From Dissophora ornata (taxonomy: Eukaryota > Mortierellomycota > Mortierellomycetes > Mortierellales > Mortierellaceae), in the NCBI GenBank assembly GCA_025201705.1, contig MU616586.1, forward strand, positions 32,267 through 96,266: a stretch of 64,000 nucleotides of DNA, written 5' to 3'. Both the position numbers and the translations under genes were made by a program. Each line of letters opens with the position of its first letter. The stretch's first letter is position 1. Below, piece by piece: positions 35,265 through 47,446 of the stretch. The notes under the pieces are model-generated. The model worked only from the letters and a program-made list of their open reading frames with translations, was not told where the DNA came from and did no database searches.

Positions 35265-38084
35265 ATGGACATCTCACAAACCTGTAACGACCATCCTCCC
35301 ACCACATCCTATTACAGGTCAGAATACGAGGCCACTTACGCGCCATACAGTCGACAGTCATCTCCATCACCGCCACACTCTCCCACGCCTTCGCCCACTA
35401 CCAGCTCCTGGTCTGGCACATTTTCTCGTAGCCATCATGACGACACACTTCGCTCTGTCCACGGAAGTCCTCGAGTGACTAAGACAACTCCGTCATCCTC
35501 TCTGGTCCATCGAAACCACCAACACTCCAGTCGGTCTGATGGGCTCTCTTATGGCGTCATCAACCGCATGCATTCCTATCAAGGACCAGCGAAACAATCC
35601 CCCTCTTCCGTTTACAGATCGTCTCCCTACGAAGCTCCGCGGAGCAGCAAAAACAGACCGCCCACCGTGATTGATCGCATTAAAACTGACCTGAAGACCC
35701 CAAATCGATCATTGGTGCCACGACAACAGCACTCAGTCTATCGCCGTTCTCCTTCGCCCCAGCCAATGTATCCTGAGATGATGGCATATGAGGATGGCCC
35801 CCTCCCCCAGCCTCTGCCAACCCCTACTTTGTTTGGAGTGAGATGTACTGAGGTCAGTCAGAGAGCATACTCAGGACAAAGTTCGCAGATGAAAAAGAGC
35901 TTTGATAGACTTCAACGAATGGACAGTGGCAAGGTCGAATACCGCACAATAGGTAAGCAGAGGGGAGAAGACCTTTGGCATAGCTACTGGAGCCATGACT
36001 GCTGTATGATGGAACGATAGTCGTTTGATTTTCGATTCTTTTGTTTGTTTGTTTACTTGAATGTGTTAAAGGGAAAAATCCTCCGCCAATGGTCCCATTG
36101 CCAACACACTCTTGTTTCTTTTCAAGAGGTGACGTCTTTGTCCATGCACGCCTTTTCCATGCTCTTGTTTTTGTTCTTTTGGTTCTCTTGGATAACCTGA
36201 CTCTCAGCCCTCGCTTTCAGTTCCTCAGAGTTTTCTCCTCCCCTCCCCCTTTTTTTCCCGTCCAAACATTTCCATTGTCAGAAATGTATTCGTTTTATTT
36301 ACGCTCTGGCCTCTCCTGCAGTTGTTTATCTGTGTTCCCAATCACAGACAGAGCTTCCAAACCACGAGAGACGGGCGTGAAGCAAAGAAAAAGAGGCGGT
36401 GCTGATTTCTCCCGCATGTTCTAACTTTGAACATCCTGTCTATTGATAGCTTTCTGCACCCATCTCACCGTATCGCGCTGGGAACCCCTCTCTCCATGCC
36501 AACCACAATCACCAACCTCGACAGCTGCAGTAGCAATAGCTGCGGCCGCCACTGCTTCATCCTCTTCCTCCGAGGAGAGTCATCCTCCAACATCGGTGAC
36601 ACCCTCTTCTGCCAAAAATAATCCTGCCCATGCCGCACGGTTGATGTCACTTGCCAATTACATCCGTCATGTGCTGTCACTCACCGCTGGCATCGCAAGT
36701 GGGCAGTCTCAAGCAGCTCCCAGGCAGCAGCAGCAGCAGCAGATCAAGCAAGAACAGACGCGTACACAGGACGCGTCGTCCTCACCGTCTAGGGGACATT
36801 CAAGTTCGCACAAGACATCAGGTAGGAGATCATACGTGTTACGACCTCTGCATCTCCTCCCAGCGACTTATTTTCTCTGACAAAACGTACAACTCGTTTC
36901 TGCTTTGGTTTGATAGGCTCTGGCCCCATCAAGTCAGAATCACACCGGCGGCGTCGCTACTCACCCGACTATCATCACCATCAGGGAAGGAGGAGCATGC
37001 AACATCAGCAGCAGCCAGAGATGCACCTGTCGTCAACAACCGCACCCAGCGATCGTGGCTACCGGGAAGGAGATCAATACTCTGACCAATATCAGTCGCG
37101 CTCGCAGCAAGAATACCATGAACAGATTCGAGCCCAGCCCCAATTTCATCCGCATCAACATCACTCTCAAGACCACAGTCCAACCTCGCCTTGGGTAGAT
37201 CATACTCGATCGGCTACCCGAAACCTGCCTCCGCTGCTCAAGATCCCACATCCGAACCTGACCCTGACCTTAGCCCTCATCTATGTCGATAGACTCAAGG
37301 CGGTACGTATTCCCGCTCTTTGTTTATGATACCCTCGCCACAACGATGTCATGCCTCCAGGTGTTTAGATTAAGCAACTAAAACGCCATTTACTATTCTC
37401 CGACATTAGAAATACCCTGATACCAGAGGTGAACCGGGATGTTCGCACCGTCTCTTTTTGGTGGCGTTCATCATTGCTGCAAAATACCGATGCAGTGTCG
37501 AACTCTCGCCCTCTCTACCTGAGGATATGGACACTCAGGAAGAGGGTCATGAAAATCTAGAGCGGCGGGATATTCATGGCGAGTTTTCTGGATCAAGAAT
37601 TAAGCATGAACAAGTAGATCATAGTCTCGCTTCGTTTGAACAGACTTTGGAGGCAAGACTGAATGCGGAGCTAATTTTTTCGAACCATGCGTGGGTCCGA
37701 CTCTTGAACCTCGGCTCCTTTTATCGGCAGCCACCCACGGCAACAACGAACCCTGCAGCGGCAGCGGCGTCGTCGTCGTCGACTTTGTCCCAGTCATCAT
37801 TACACGATCAGCCAACAGGTGTAGCAGCAGCAGCAGCAGCATCAGGGCCAACTCCTCCGCCATCTGCAACATCGCCCACACAACCGCAAGTTACTTCTTT
37901 GATGTCCATCATTCACTCTGCGTCGGGTTCATCGCCAGCGGTACCGATGGCTATGTTGCAGGTGGAAGATCTGGATAGGATGGAAGCTGAATTTTTGACA
38001 TTTTTGAACTTTGATCTCGCAACCATGAGCCACGATCTCCAGACGTGTTGGGATCTCTTGGTTGGGAAGAACGAGGCCTCATAA
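35265..38084 (+). CDS. Pho80/Pcl-type cyclin with long low-complexity N-terminus
   Basis: Four exons, 35265-35952, 36450-36821, 36917-37302 and 37410-38084, give 706 residues with phases that fit throughout. The first 450 residues are disordered: Ser/Pro-rich (QSSPSPPHSPTPSPTTSSWS), Gln tract RQQQQQQIKQEQ, His-rich spots. The cyclin core begins with NLTLTLALIYVDRLKA and crosses the last intron to KYPDTRGEPGCSHRLFLVAF and IIAAKYRCSVE. A Ser/Ala/Pro-rich insert precedes DLDRMEAEFLTFLNFDL, which matches the end of the Pho80/Pcl cyclin box. Such cyclins partner a Pho85/CDK5-like kinase in phosphate, glycogen or cell-cycle control. The partner here is not in the window. Intron 1 (497 nt) is long and may hide a small exon. 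Confidence 0.88.
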
Positions 38085-39121
38085 TCGGTGAACAAAAGGG
38101 ACATTTTCTCGTTTTACTTTTTCACGTCAAAAGTGACTATATAACAAATAATAACAAAATAAAAAAACGTTTCCTTGCTCGAACTCGCCAGAATATGCCA
38201 AAAGGAGTTAGAGTGGGTGGAAGCCTACTCCACGTGAGCTGGTGTGGCACAGGAAAATGCGCCCAATGGGCCAGAGGTGATTAATCATGATCGGAAGGAA
38301 GAGGCTTTGGTGGCACGATATAAAACATGAAAGCACAAAGTGTAGTGGTTTCCGCCACGCCCTGTTTTCCGCTGGTCAGACTCGGAAGGACAACGTGAAG
38401 ACACATGTGCTCTCGCCTGTATTTGCAAAACATCCGCGGACATCGCGCTGTCAACTTTCTCTTTCTCTTTTTTTTTTGTTTTTGGTTTTGCTTTGTTTTC
38501 TGAGCGATCCAGTGCGCTATTCTGGCTCGACCAATGATGACAACATTGAAAGACAGAGTATACTGTTTTCGGTTTTGCAATTTGAGGAAAATCAAAAAAA
38601 CAACCAAAATATTGTATGCGTGAAGACCAAAAGCGATCGATCGATCGAGGTTTTTTTTTTTTGGTTTTATTGTTTTTGATGATCGAGAAAAGGTTCAGCC
38701 CTTGACAAGCATGAAGGAAAACACACTAGCGTGTTGCTGCTCAACCTTATAAATGGGGTGACCTGGCGACGTGTTTGGTGATCTGTGCCAAGAACAGGTT
38801 GGTGTCTCTGACCTCCCACGAAGTCTCCTATGTGTAGATGGCATCAAGACCTAGAAATTTCATCTTTGACTGCTGCAATCGACTGCTGCACGCGACTACA
38901 GTCGTATTGTAAAAAGTATAGTGTGCGAGGGGCCCTTACTTTAGGATATTAGACCCCCCATGCTTGCGGGTCCATTGGAGGATCACCTTTTTCTTTTGAT
39001 CTGAATTTGCGTTTCCTCATGTACGACACGCTCACACTATAGCGCACATGATAGACATATAAACTAAGGCGCCAGTTGCCGCATTGTGTTATCTTTGGGA
39101 GGCGCGTAATCTTATTCCTAG
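38085..39121. other. Intergenic interval
   Basis: A/T runs at 38160 and 38640-38670, no recognisable gene. Confidence 0.45.
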
Positions 39122-39229
39122 GAAAATAATGGCCTTCTCGACGCTACAGTATACAACAACTTGTACTTCTCGCAAGTCCTGGAACTTGATCACCACCCAC
39201 AAGCAGATATTGACGTTCAGCTAAAGTGA
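39122..39229 (+). other. Orphan exon-like segment
   Basis: After a CTTATTCCTAG acceptor-like site an open block of 36 codons reads GLLDATVYNNLYFSQVLELD and ends LK-stop. No upstream exon with matching phase could be found. May be a terminal-exon relic or chance. Confidence 0.15.
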
Positions 39230-39352
39230 CAATAAGTAGGTCAGCGTGAACATTGTGGCTGTAAATTTGTATACTTAGGATTTTGAGCATGTCACCCCTT
39301 GTAACAATAGTCGCCCCTGCATGATCTTCGAGTCCTAATAATGAGCCTGACT

Positions 39353-40024
39353 CTACTGCCGCGAGATGTTACTCCGTAGTTCGTAGTCCATTGAAGTTAT
39401 TTCGTGGAAGTTATCCATATCGACTCTAGACTGCGAAAAATGAGGTTTCAGCGCAGCTTGTAAGAATGATGATGACTGAGCGTGCATGAAGAGGCCCACT
39501 CCTGACGCACTGTCGCTGTGCAGTATGGACTGAAGCTTGAATGGGCGGAGGTTCAACGATTTCACTTTGGCCTTAACTAGATCCACCGGCAATACGCCAC
39601 ATGACGATCGAAGCAGACTCGCGTGGTGTTCATCATCAGGCGTCCGTCGTTGTTCTCGTTGTCTCCCAGATACTACCATTCCCTCCTGCGTAGCTGCGGG
39701 TCGTTTCTGCGGGATTATCTGGCTAGTTCCGTCGTTGATGCCGGTGCTTGGAGATTCGTTTCCAAGTGTAACCTCTTTCCTCTCTGCATCCCTGCTGACA
39801 TTTTTGCCAACAAAGTGCCGCTGGGCCCACTTCGAGTCAATCGTTTTCGTGCAAATCGGACAACGAACACGCTTACCAGCATAGTACTCTTCATCAGCGC
39901 TTTCAATAATGTGGGGGACATCGGGGTCGAGCGAACCGTTAACTTTTCGTCTGATTCGCTCAAGACGACGGGGGTAGGTGAGAACGAAGACGGCGACAAC
40001 GAGGACGAGTAAGATATGCCACGA
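39353..40024 (-). CDS. Unrecognised coding frame with CPIC motif, 5' end unresolved
   Basis: Minus frame open for 224 codons from 40024 to a stop at 39353. The central part is clearly protein-like: ADEEYYAGKRVRCPICTKTI, then DSKWAQRHFVGKNVSRDAER, with later VDLVKAKVKSLNLRPFKLQS. A hydrophobic stretch opens the frame (HILLVLVVAVFVLTYPRRLE), which would be a membrane anchor if translated, but no ATG precedes it and the next Met is at 39679. Either an upstream exon supplies the start or the gene is broken. The CxxC-x9-H pattern suggests a partial zinc site. It lies head-to-head with the Pol delta subunit gene, about 205 bases away. Not assigned to a family. Confidence 0.4.
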   Translation of the reverse strand, partial: SWHILLVLVVAVFVLTYPRRLERIRRKVNGSLDPDVPHIIESADEEYYAGKRVRCPICTKTIDSKWAQRHFVGKNVSRDAERKEVTLGNESPSTGINDGTSQIIPQKRPAATQEGMVVSGRQREQRRTPDDEHHASLLRSSCGVLPVDLVKAKVKSLNLRPFKLQSILHSDSASGVGLFMHAQSSSFLQAALKPHFSQSRVDMDNFHEITSMDYELRSNISRQ

Positions 40025-40228
40025 TTAAGGCCTGTCGAGGACGACGCGAAGGAAGGTCCAAAGGGAGGTGTAATTGACGGAACAGGTCACACCACAGAAG
40101 TCGAGTCACATGACCTCACAAGAGGGGCAGACTCGTTTGCCTCACAGCCCAGAAACAAAATGTATGCCGGGATTCCACTGCTCTGCGGCATTCACTTTCA
40201 AGGACCTCCAAAGAAACACCCTCCCAAA

Positions 40229-41143
40229 ATGGCCCCACCCAAGAACTCCACCGCAACGCTCGACACCGGCGCCAACTTTTTCCAGCGGGGCAAGAAGCCC
40301 TCCACGGCGCAGCGCGTGGTGACTGCCAAAAAGGGAACCACAGTTCCAGTTACTCTGGAACCCAAGAGTGCAGCAACAAAGCGCGCGAACTACCAGGAAG
40401 ACGGAGACGAGGAAGAGGAAGAGGAAGATGAGATTGATGATGCAGAATACTCGGACGAGGAGCACACATCAGTTCGCAGTGATCAGGAGGAGGAGGAGGA
40501 GGAGGACGAAGATGAACACGAGCTGATTGATGACGAGATTCAGTCAAGCGACTCTGATGTTGTCCAAGCAGCGGACTTGCGAAAGGAAATTGAAATGACG
40601 ACTCCTCTCAAGGAAAGCAGTGCCACAGCCAGGAAAGCTGAAGCTACCCAGGCGAAGACAGCAAGGAAGAAGACAGCAAAAACAACTTATGTTGCGCCAT
40701 ATGTCGGGGATATCTATGCTGGATGTAAGTCTCTTTTCTGAGCAAAAGTTGCTTAAAACGAATATCAATCCCTATACACAGCAGTTTTTTTGACAATGTT
40801 TTAATGAACCCAATACCATTTCTTCTGCGCCTTGCTTTTTTGCGCGCCGAACTAGTCCATCAAGCAGATCTTTCAGGCACAGAGAAACTACTTCGCCAAT
40901 TTGACCTTGCTTCAAAGTATGGTCCTTGCACAGAGTTGACGCGTCTGGAGCGGTGGGAGCGCGCCTTTGAATTGGTAAGAATCTGCATGGGAATTTGGAT
41001 GTTCACCTCTTCTGGGGCTAAGCAATGTGCTAACTAGTCGCCTTACAACTGTATTACAGGGATTGAATCCTCCACAGGATATCAAGGAAACTCTTGTTGC
41101 ACAAATGGCCTTGAATACTCCGGTCTTTGAAGGGCGTGTTTGA
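40229..41143 (+). CDS. POLD4: DNA polymerase delta subunit 4 (p12/Cdm1-like)
   Basis: Three exons, 40229-40724, 40856-40974 and 41060-41143, give 232 residues. The start MAPPKNSTATLDTGANFFQR is chosen for its CAAAATGGCC context and because it opens directly into the PIP-like/Lys-rich N-terminus; the frame is open further upstream to 40016. A Glu/Asp-rich region (residues about 60-105) separates it from the conserved C-terminus: DIYAGFHQADLSGTEKLLRQ, then KYGPCTELTRLERWERAFEL and GLNPPQDIKETL. This matches the small fourth subunit of Pol delta, present in animals and fission yeast and absent from budding yeast. It stabilises the holoenzyme at the replication fork in the nucleus. Confidence 0.92.
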
Positions 41144-41654
41144 GTCAAGCTGCGTTGAAGTGATTGACAGAAGAATATGTTGTTGATTCCTTAAGACAGC
41201 GCTTTTTTTTTTCTCTTTGAACAGTTCTATGCTTTTTTTTCATATTTTCGATCCGTTCTGTTAACTCGACTCTACAATACCCCTTGGAATCAAAGCAATA
41301 AAAGGGACGGCAGATCAGATAAATGTCGCCTCGTTTACTGAACATGGTCTGGCCAAGTGCAGCTCTGATTGCAATAAACAAAACAACCAAAAAAACGTGT
41401 GCTGTACTCTTGGGCCACAAGTAATGCTGCTCTTGCATATTCTTTGATGGCCAATGGGCAACGGTGTTCCGTAGCACAAGCCACGGCACGTCTGTGTGCC
41501 TCCTCGCCCACCTCACTTTTTTTTTGAAGGTTTCTCGACGTCATTTGTGAGGAACCTGGGATCTCGAAACTCCATTCACACCCCCTTTTACCTCAATTCT
41601 TCCAGCTTCGAACACTAGTGTCGAAGTATACAGAAGTATTGCTTAAATACGAAC
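41144..41654. other. Intergenic interval with a possible small minus-strand frame
   Basis: An AATAAA at 41297-41302 may end the Pol delta subunit transcript. On minus, ATG 41544 opens 69 codons to 41335 (MTSRNLQKKSEVGEEAHRRA, AIKEYARAALLVAQEYSTRF), the first 50 quite protein-like and with several Cys. No family recognised; it lies within the promoter of the next gene. Confidence 0.3.
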
Positions 41655-44011
41655 ATGACTGATCAGCACCAGCAACAGCAACAGCAACAAGCGCACAACA
41701 CGCGCTCATCTCTATTCCAGTCCAACCAGCAACGCCAACAGCAAGGCGGCGCCACGCAGTCAAACACTCCTAACCACTACCAACACCAGAGCCACATCCA
41801 GTTTATCTCCACCAACCCTCTCCCCAACCCGCGTCAGCTGTTTCCAGATACATCGCGGGCCAGGCGCGCCTTCCATCCAGCCAACGGAGGCGATAGTACT
41901 GGAGCAGCATATGGAGCCGCCAACAATGCCAATTCCCTGAGGATCAATATTTCTAGTGCAAATGCGGCAGCACACCAGTCTGGGTTCACAAGCCCTGGTC
42001 CTGGAACGCCCAAGCAGAAGCAGGTGCCTCTGCGTACAACGAAGGTCTCGCAAAAGCTAGTTATGCTGCCAGAAGATCAGGAAGATGCTGAGAATGAGGA
42101 TGTTGAACTTCCGGAGGGTCCATTCTCTGATCCAATGTTGGATGTGTTCCGCGAAGAGTCAGATTTCAGAAGCAGAAGAAGAGGACTCCATGGACGAGCC
42201 CCTACGCACTCCGAGTTGTTGACAAAGGAGCAAAGAAACGCCAAGAGCCTTGCAAGGTAAGATTGTTTTGAAAAGGACGGAACACCAGGTTCAAGGTCAA
42301 CAACTTGAAATATTCGTATCTAACGATTTGTTTTCTTTGAATCGTGTGTGTATCTACAGAGTGGTCGCATACTGTACAGCAGAGGGATATGACAATAAGA
42401 GGCTTTCTGCGTACTTGAAAGCCAACCACGGCGTCTACCCCCGTCTTTATGATGAAGCTCTCTACGTTGCCTACCATCTCCCACTTATCCCTGGGAAATC
42501 TAGCAAATACATGTCTGCGCCACCAATCCGCTCACCTGGAGGAGGCTCTGTCCTGGACAAGCAACTGGAACAGTATGAGGATAACACTGGAGACGATTAC
42601 TCACGATCACTGGAACGCGAACATGAGGAGGGTCTATTCAGACGCTCAGCTAGCGGACGGGATCTAACAGACGAGGAATATCACCAGCATCTACAGAACC
42701 AAGGCGATGCTGTTGGATCTGGGAATAGCACTGTTGGCAGCAAGAGACTCAAAAATCGCCGTCGCGCTGGTAGTCGAGCTAGTAGGCACCAGGACGATGG
42801 CGCTGGATTGAGCATGTCATACCATGAAGTCGAATCGTCAGGCCAAAGCACGTCGACCGCGCTAGAACACGAGGACTACTTTTCTGATGTCACACAGGAC
42901 CATACGACAGTCATCAAGTCGCCAACAGACATAAATACAGAGAGTATAGACACAATACTTGCAACGGCTTCAAACCCTGTCGCAGCGCCATTCATGGGCG
43001 GTGAAGTCTTCTTCTTTGACTATGGTGTCACCGTTTTCTGGAATATGACGGTCGAGCAGGAGGCTTGGATCTTGAATGACCTTGTGCAGTTTGAGGTCAA
43101 ACGACTGATGCCAGATGATGTGCAGACAGAGGAATTCCACTTTGAGTACGCAGGTTACTCAACTCCTAGGATTTACAACGACATGTAAGGCATCGCCCTG
43201 TTCTAATATGGACCTTGATTCTGGAGCTTTTTTTGTCCGGGCAATGAGCACTGACATATGTTTGAATGCTGTCGATAGGATAACACTGCGGGGAGGAAAC
43301 CATATGATCAAGCTGACAATATCCCACGCCATCTCTCAGTCTGTAAAGCTGGCGCTATATGAATGTCAGATGGACGACACTATTGATGACACAAAGATCA
43401 TCCCCATCCAGCTGGCACAGACTGGAAAGCTAAACTACTCGAGACCTCAAATCACAAGGATCTCGGGGCACTTGTTCCAGCTGCGTATGAACGTCGATCT
43501 TGTGTCCAATGTACTCGGTAAGAAAACTATCGAGATGTGGCCAAGTCCATTTTCATGCTGCAATTGCTCGGAAAGGCAGAAGCTAACATACTTATTACGT
43601 TGTTACTCGCCGATAGATACACCTGAGATCTTTTGGTCAGAACCTGAGCTGCAACCGCTATATGATGCGATTCGAGGATACCTCGAGATTGGACAGCGCG
43701 CGAAGGTGTTGAGAGACCGATGCTTGGTGATTTCAGATTTGCTGACGATGCTGCGCGACGACCTTGCTTCAAACAACATGAACTACATCACATGGATCAT
43801 TATCATTCTCATTGTCATCGCTGTTATTGTCGCCGCAGGTAAGAAGTCTTTCAATCCCCCCCGTCTCTATCTCTTGGCAAGTTGTGTGTAATTTATGGAC
43901 TGCTGATTATATCTGGTTTTTTCTTTGCTTCATGGTATGACCACCTTAATAGGCGAGATTGTTGTCAAGTACCTGAGTCACTTTGGAGGCGGTGCTGGGG
44001 CATATTTCTAG
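41655..44011 (+). CDS. RMD1/RMD8-like DUF155 membrane protein
   Basis: Five exons, 41655-42256, 42360-43184, 43279-43517, 43617-43838 and 43953-44011, give 648 residues. A Gln/Asn-rich N-terminus (DQHQQQQQQQAHN) leads to a Lys/Arg-rich linker, then VVAYCTAEGYDNKRLSAYLK. The DUF155 core contains EVFFFDYGVTVFWNMTVEQE, PRIYNDMITLRGGNHMIKLT, VDLVSNVLDTPEIFWSEPEL and GQRAKVLRDRCLVISDLLTM. A C-terminal membrane anchor (ITWIIIILIVIAVIVAAGEI) closes the protein. This is the layout of yeast Rmd1/Rmd8 and Sif-type proteins, relatives of mitochondrial RMND1, needed for sporulation or membrane-associated functions that remain poorly defined. AATAAA lies 37 bases after the stop. Confidence 0.93.
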
Positions 44012-44047
44012 AGAACTGGCCATGATTGCTGCTCTGCACGAACCCAA

Positions 44048-44053
44048 TAAATT
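44048..44053 (+). terminator. Polyadenylation signal of the DUF155 gene
   Basis: AATAAA 37 bases after the stop codon, in a T/A-rich context. Confidence 0.5.
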
Positions 44054-44876
44054 TCATATATTAATACACACAGCCTAACACTAGCCGGCCAGACATGATG
44101 ATGCCCGATGTGTGGGCCGCGTTAAAAAAGAGGACGCTGTTATTGCGGATTGGGCGTGAAATAGAGGATGGCATCCGATTCGTTGTGGTGTAGGTTACTG
44201 AAGCCGAACGTGGCTGGAGACACGAGGACAAATGACGGTTGAACTTTTTCTTGATAGACAAAAACATTGATATTTCACTGCGAGTAGAGAAATGATGAAT
44301 TCCCAGCCCTATTCAACGGTTTCACACTCGGGCCTTCTAGTGTCAAAAAAAACAAAAGATGAAAACAAAAGGCATGAACAAGGAAAAGACGGTCATGAGC
44401 GTGTTGGTCCAGACCCCCCTCCCTCTTCCCTCAAGAGCTCGTGCCTTGCGCATGTGAGATGCGTCTTTGTTTTTGTTTGATCCATTGACACTCACTCACT
44501 CACTCATTCAGCAGTTCGTCCAAGACCCCACCTGATATGGGCTAGTAAAAAGGTCCTAGGGTAAGTAGGCAGTAACACTAGTCTGTTGCATGCTCTGTCT
44601 TTGTCTTTGTACGATGATTATGCAGATGATTGCATTACTGGGTGAAACAAAGTGTTTATGGTACAAGGTCAATGAAAAAAAAAGAGAAATAACAAAACTA
44701 TGTGTGATAAGCAAGTGATAATGTTGCAAGTATGCTAAGCAAAAAAAAGTACAAAGGCGGTATGAGAGTGAGTTGGTATATACGGAGGTAAAATTATCTT
44801 GCAATGAATGGCAGCCCATCAAAAAAAAAAAGTCAAAAAGAAATGAATGGATGGAGGTATTTTTCTCAGTTGAGCC
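44054..44876. other. Convergent 3' flanks
   Basis: Lies between the 3' ends of the DUF155 gene and the F-box gene. Several A runs; no gene seen. Confidence 0.55.
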
Positions 44877-46396
44877 TTATTGCGAGGAGGAAAACGAGGA
44901 GGGACGCATGATTCCTGCCCGGAGACGTTGTTCTTCCGTCAAGGGCGCATGCCACTCCCCGATCCAGCAGGAAGCAATGTTCTCTGACAAGTACCCCCAC
45001 CGGTCTAGCATCTCCCCTTGGACCATCCTCCCGACTAACACAATCTCCTCTTCATAAATATCCCTTGTCAGTCCGTGGAACTGATGGTCGTAGGTGAAGA
45101 AGTTGGTAGTGAACTTGAGCGTCTTGAGGTTCGGGAACAGTTTCAACAGCGCTCCGAATCCTGGGAGCGTCAATGGACTGGACGTATACTTTGTTAACGT
45201 CAAGTGTCGGACTGAAGCTCCAGGCAAAGGCTTTGATGAGTTGCTGCCGCTGTTGTAGCCGTTGTCAGTGTTAACAGCGAACTGGGATTCTGTAAAACGA
45301 GAGGCGAGATGCGCAAACGGGTGGTTGGGTGTGAGGGGCGTGAGAGGTGTGTGAGGGCTGGTGGGGCGATCAGCCATGGACACAGACTCAAGTTGTTTTA
45401 CACGCAGCATCATGTTTCGCACGTTCTCGTTCGAGATGCAGTCCAGATCCAAAAGCTCCAGGGTCTCAACTTTGCCACACTCAAGCAAAGACCACAGTCC
45501 TTCCAGACTAACTTCCTTGGTGCCCAGTGTCGGAGATTGGTAAGGGGCGAGTGTTACGGCCTTGAGGTCCTCCCAGCCTGTCATCATCCTGCGCAGGACA
45601 ATGTCCGAGATGGCGTGCTGACCCATGAAGCTCTGGATGTTGGGACAAGCTGCAGTGATGGCGCTCACGACCTCTGGCGCTACAAATCCGCCATCCTTAT
45701 TAGCGTCATAAAGTAGATGCTCGAGATGACGACCGTGCCGGACGATGCAAAAGATCAACTCTGTCATCTCCAGGTCCAAAAAGTTATCCTGGATCTCGAG
45801 ACACTTGATCGACTCTTGACTCTGTTCCATCAACACAACGAGAGCCCTCGAGAAATCCTGATGGAGGGTGAAACCGAGCTTGCGGTATTCTTCTCTACGA
45901 CGGGGCAGCGTGAAGGAGGTTATGTGGGTGTAGAGTGAGTGCATTCCATGCTGATGGGGGAAGTGGTGCATGATCGCCGTATTCTGGACAGGGACAGTTG
46001 TCTTGGAGATGAAGGACGAGTGGCAGTTGGAGATACGGAGCGATCGGATCCGGGGCGCGAGCCGGCAGAGCTGCTGCATGCATTGCACTAGAGTGTTGAA
46101 CTCCATGTGGTCAAGCAAGAGATGAGTGTAAAGCGAAGGATCAGCGAGGATACGATGCCATGTGCGACAGGTACTGTTGCAGGTGGAAAATATCCCCGAA
46201 AGAAGAACAAGAAAAATGTGCAATATAAGGAAAGAATTGATTAGAATAGCGATTCAGGTTCTAGGGGGGGAGTGAGGGTCGACTCAGTCACTCGGTCAGG
46301 TTCAGGTTCAGCCTTTGGTGAGTGAGTGAGTGGGATGTATCTGAGTGGATGGAAAACAAAAAGGTGTTAGGACAGAGGTGTGGGGAATCAGGTGTG

Positions 46397-46430
<34 letters not shown>

Positions 46431-46637
46431 GGAGGGAGGGAGGGAGAGGAGGAGGGAAAGAAAGGTGTACACAGCATACCTGGACACCTTGAACTTTTCC
46501 TCGAGCGTGAGGTAATTGAATATGTCCAGCCAAATATTCTCTGGCATGACTGGTATGCTTCGGCTGATTCTGATGGGCTTAGCCATTGGTGGGGCAGGGG
46601 CGTGTATGTCGACAGTCATTGAAAAAGCATCGACCAT
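44877..46637 (-). CDS. F-box protein
   Basis: Two exons, 46637-46480 and 46173-44877, give 484 residues. The F-box spans the intron: MPENIWLDIFNYLTLEEKFK, then VSSTCRTWHRILADPSLYTH. The rest has irregular leucine-rich segments (SIKCLEIQDNFLDLEMTELI, VETLELLDLDCISNENVRNM, FPNLKTLKFTTNFFTYDHQF), consistent with a leucine-rich substrate-binding part. It should link Skp1-Cullin1 ligase to an unknown substrate. The 306-base intron carries a long (GT)n repeat, and the upstream side carries a (GA)n repeat. F-box families are large in Mortierella-type fungi, so this is one of many. Confidence 0.88.
46392..46431. repeat. (GT)n microsatellite in the F-box intron
   Basis: About 20 GT units with one interruption, followed by GGGA repeats. 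Confidence 0.95.
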
Positions 46638-46713
46638 ATTATGGAGCGTTTATATTCCGAGGATACCCTGCTTGATGAGTGTGAAGGGAAGGAGGTCACT
46701 GGAAGACAGGAGA

Positions 46714-46728
46714 TGAAGAGAGAGAGAA

Positions 46729-46766
<38 letters not shown>

Positions 46767-46769
46767 GAA
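46714..46769. repeat. (GA)n microsatellite upstream of the F-box gene
   Basis: GA repeats broken by AAA, about 75 bases upstream of the start codon. On the coding strand this is a CT leader as at the MFS gene. Confidence 0.95.
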
Positions 46770-47446
46770 GGAGAAAAGGTGAGAAAGACAGAGACGTGTG
46801 TCTGCTACGAGCGAGCGTGAGCGCAGGGAGGAATAAGGACGTGAAATGGCGGAGAGAATAAAAGCGATGGAGAGAGAGAAAGGCGAAAAGGTGGGTGAAG
46901 GCAAGGGGTGTGAGATGAAGGGGGGGTGCAACAGCAGGCGGCGTATTTATATGGCCTGGCTAAACAAAACAAGGATGAAAAGCGAAATGTCTCAAATGTG
47001 CATAGAGGGGCGAGGACAGGAGCAAGGGCGGAAACTTTGTAGGGGATGATGGGGGGAGTCACCCAAGATCTTTGCCGCCAGACGAAATAAGGCTGCTCCA
47101 GCATACAGAGAGTTCTGGGAGAGGACGTACGAAATGCGAATTGCGGAGGGGAGAGAGAGGCGGAAAGTGCGAAGAGCCGTCGTCCCTTGGCGTGTGAGTG
47201 GCCCACGCTCCATTTTGCTCAGAAACAAATGCATGAACTATATCGACTTGTGCCCATAGAAAACAAAGTCAACAACTCTCGTCATCCTGCTCCCCTGGAT
47301 TTTCCTGGGAGGAATGAGGGTTCTCCTCATTGGATGTGATATCCAATCAATCTCGTGGTGGAGGGAGAGGCAAGCTTTTCCCCTTCATCCGTAAACAAAT
47401 ATGGTCCAGCCAGGGGGCGGGGATGTAAGCATGCATTTCGACATTG
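46770..47446. promoter_or_regulatory. Divergent upstream region of the F-box gene and the 47.4-kb gene
   Basis: Contains on minus a CATATAAATAC TATA-like string (46942-46952), the same as upstream of the alkenal reductase. No other gene seen. Confidence 0.45.

Noticed and set aside
36929..37251. Minus-strand frames within the cyclin gene
   Set aside because: Antisense shadows of the Gln/His-rich exon.
39537..40012. Plus-strand 115- and 129-codon frames
   Set aside because: Antisense to the more protein-like minus frame with the CPIC motif; no start context or domain.
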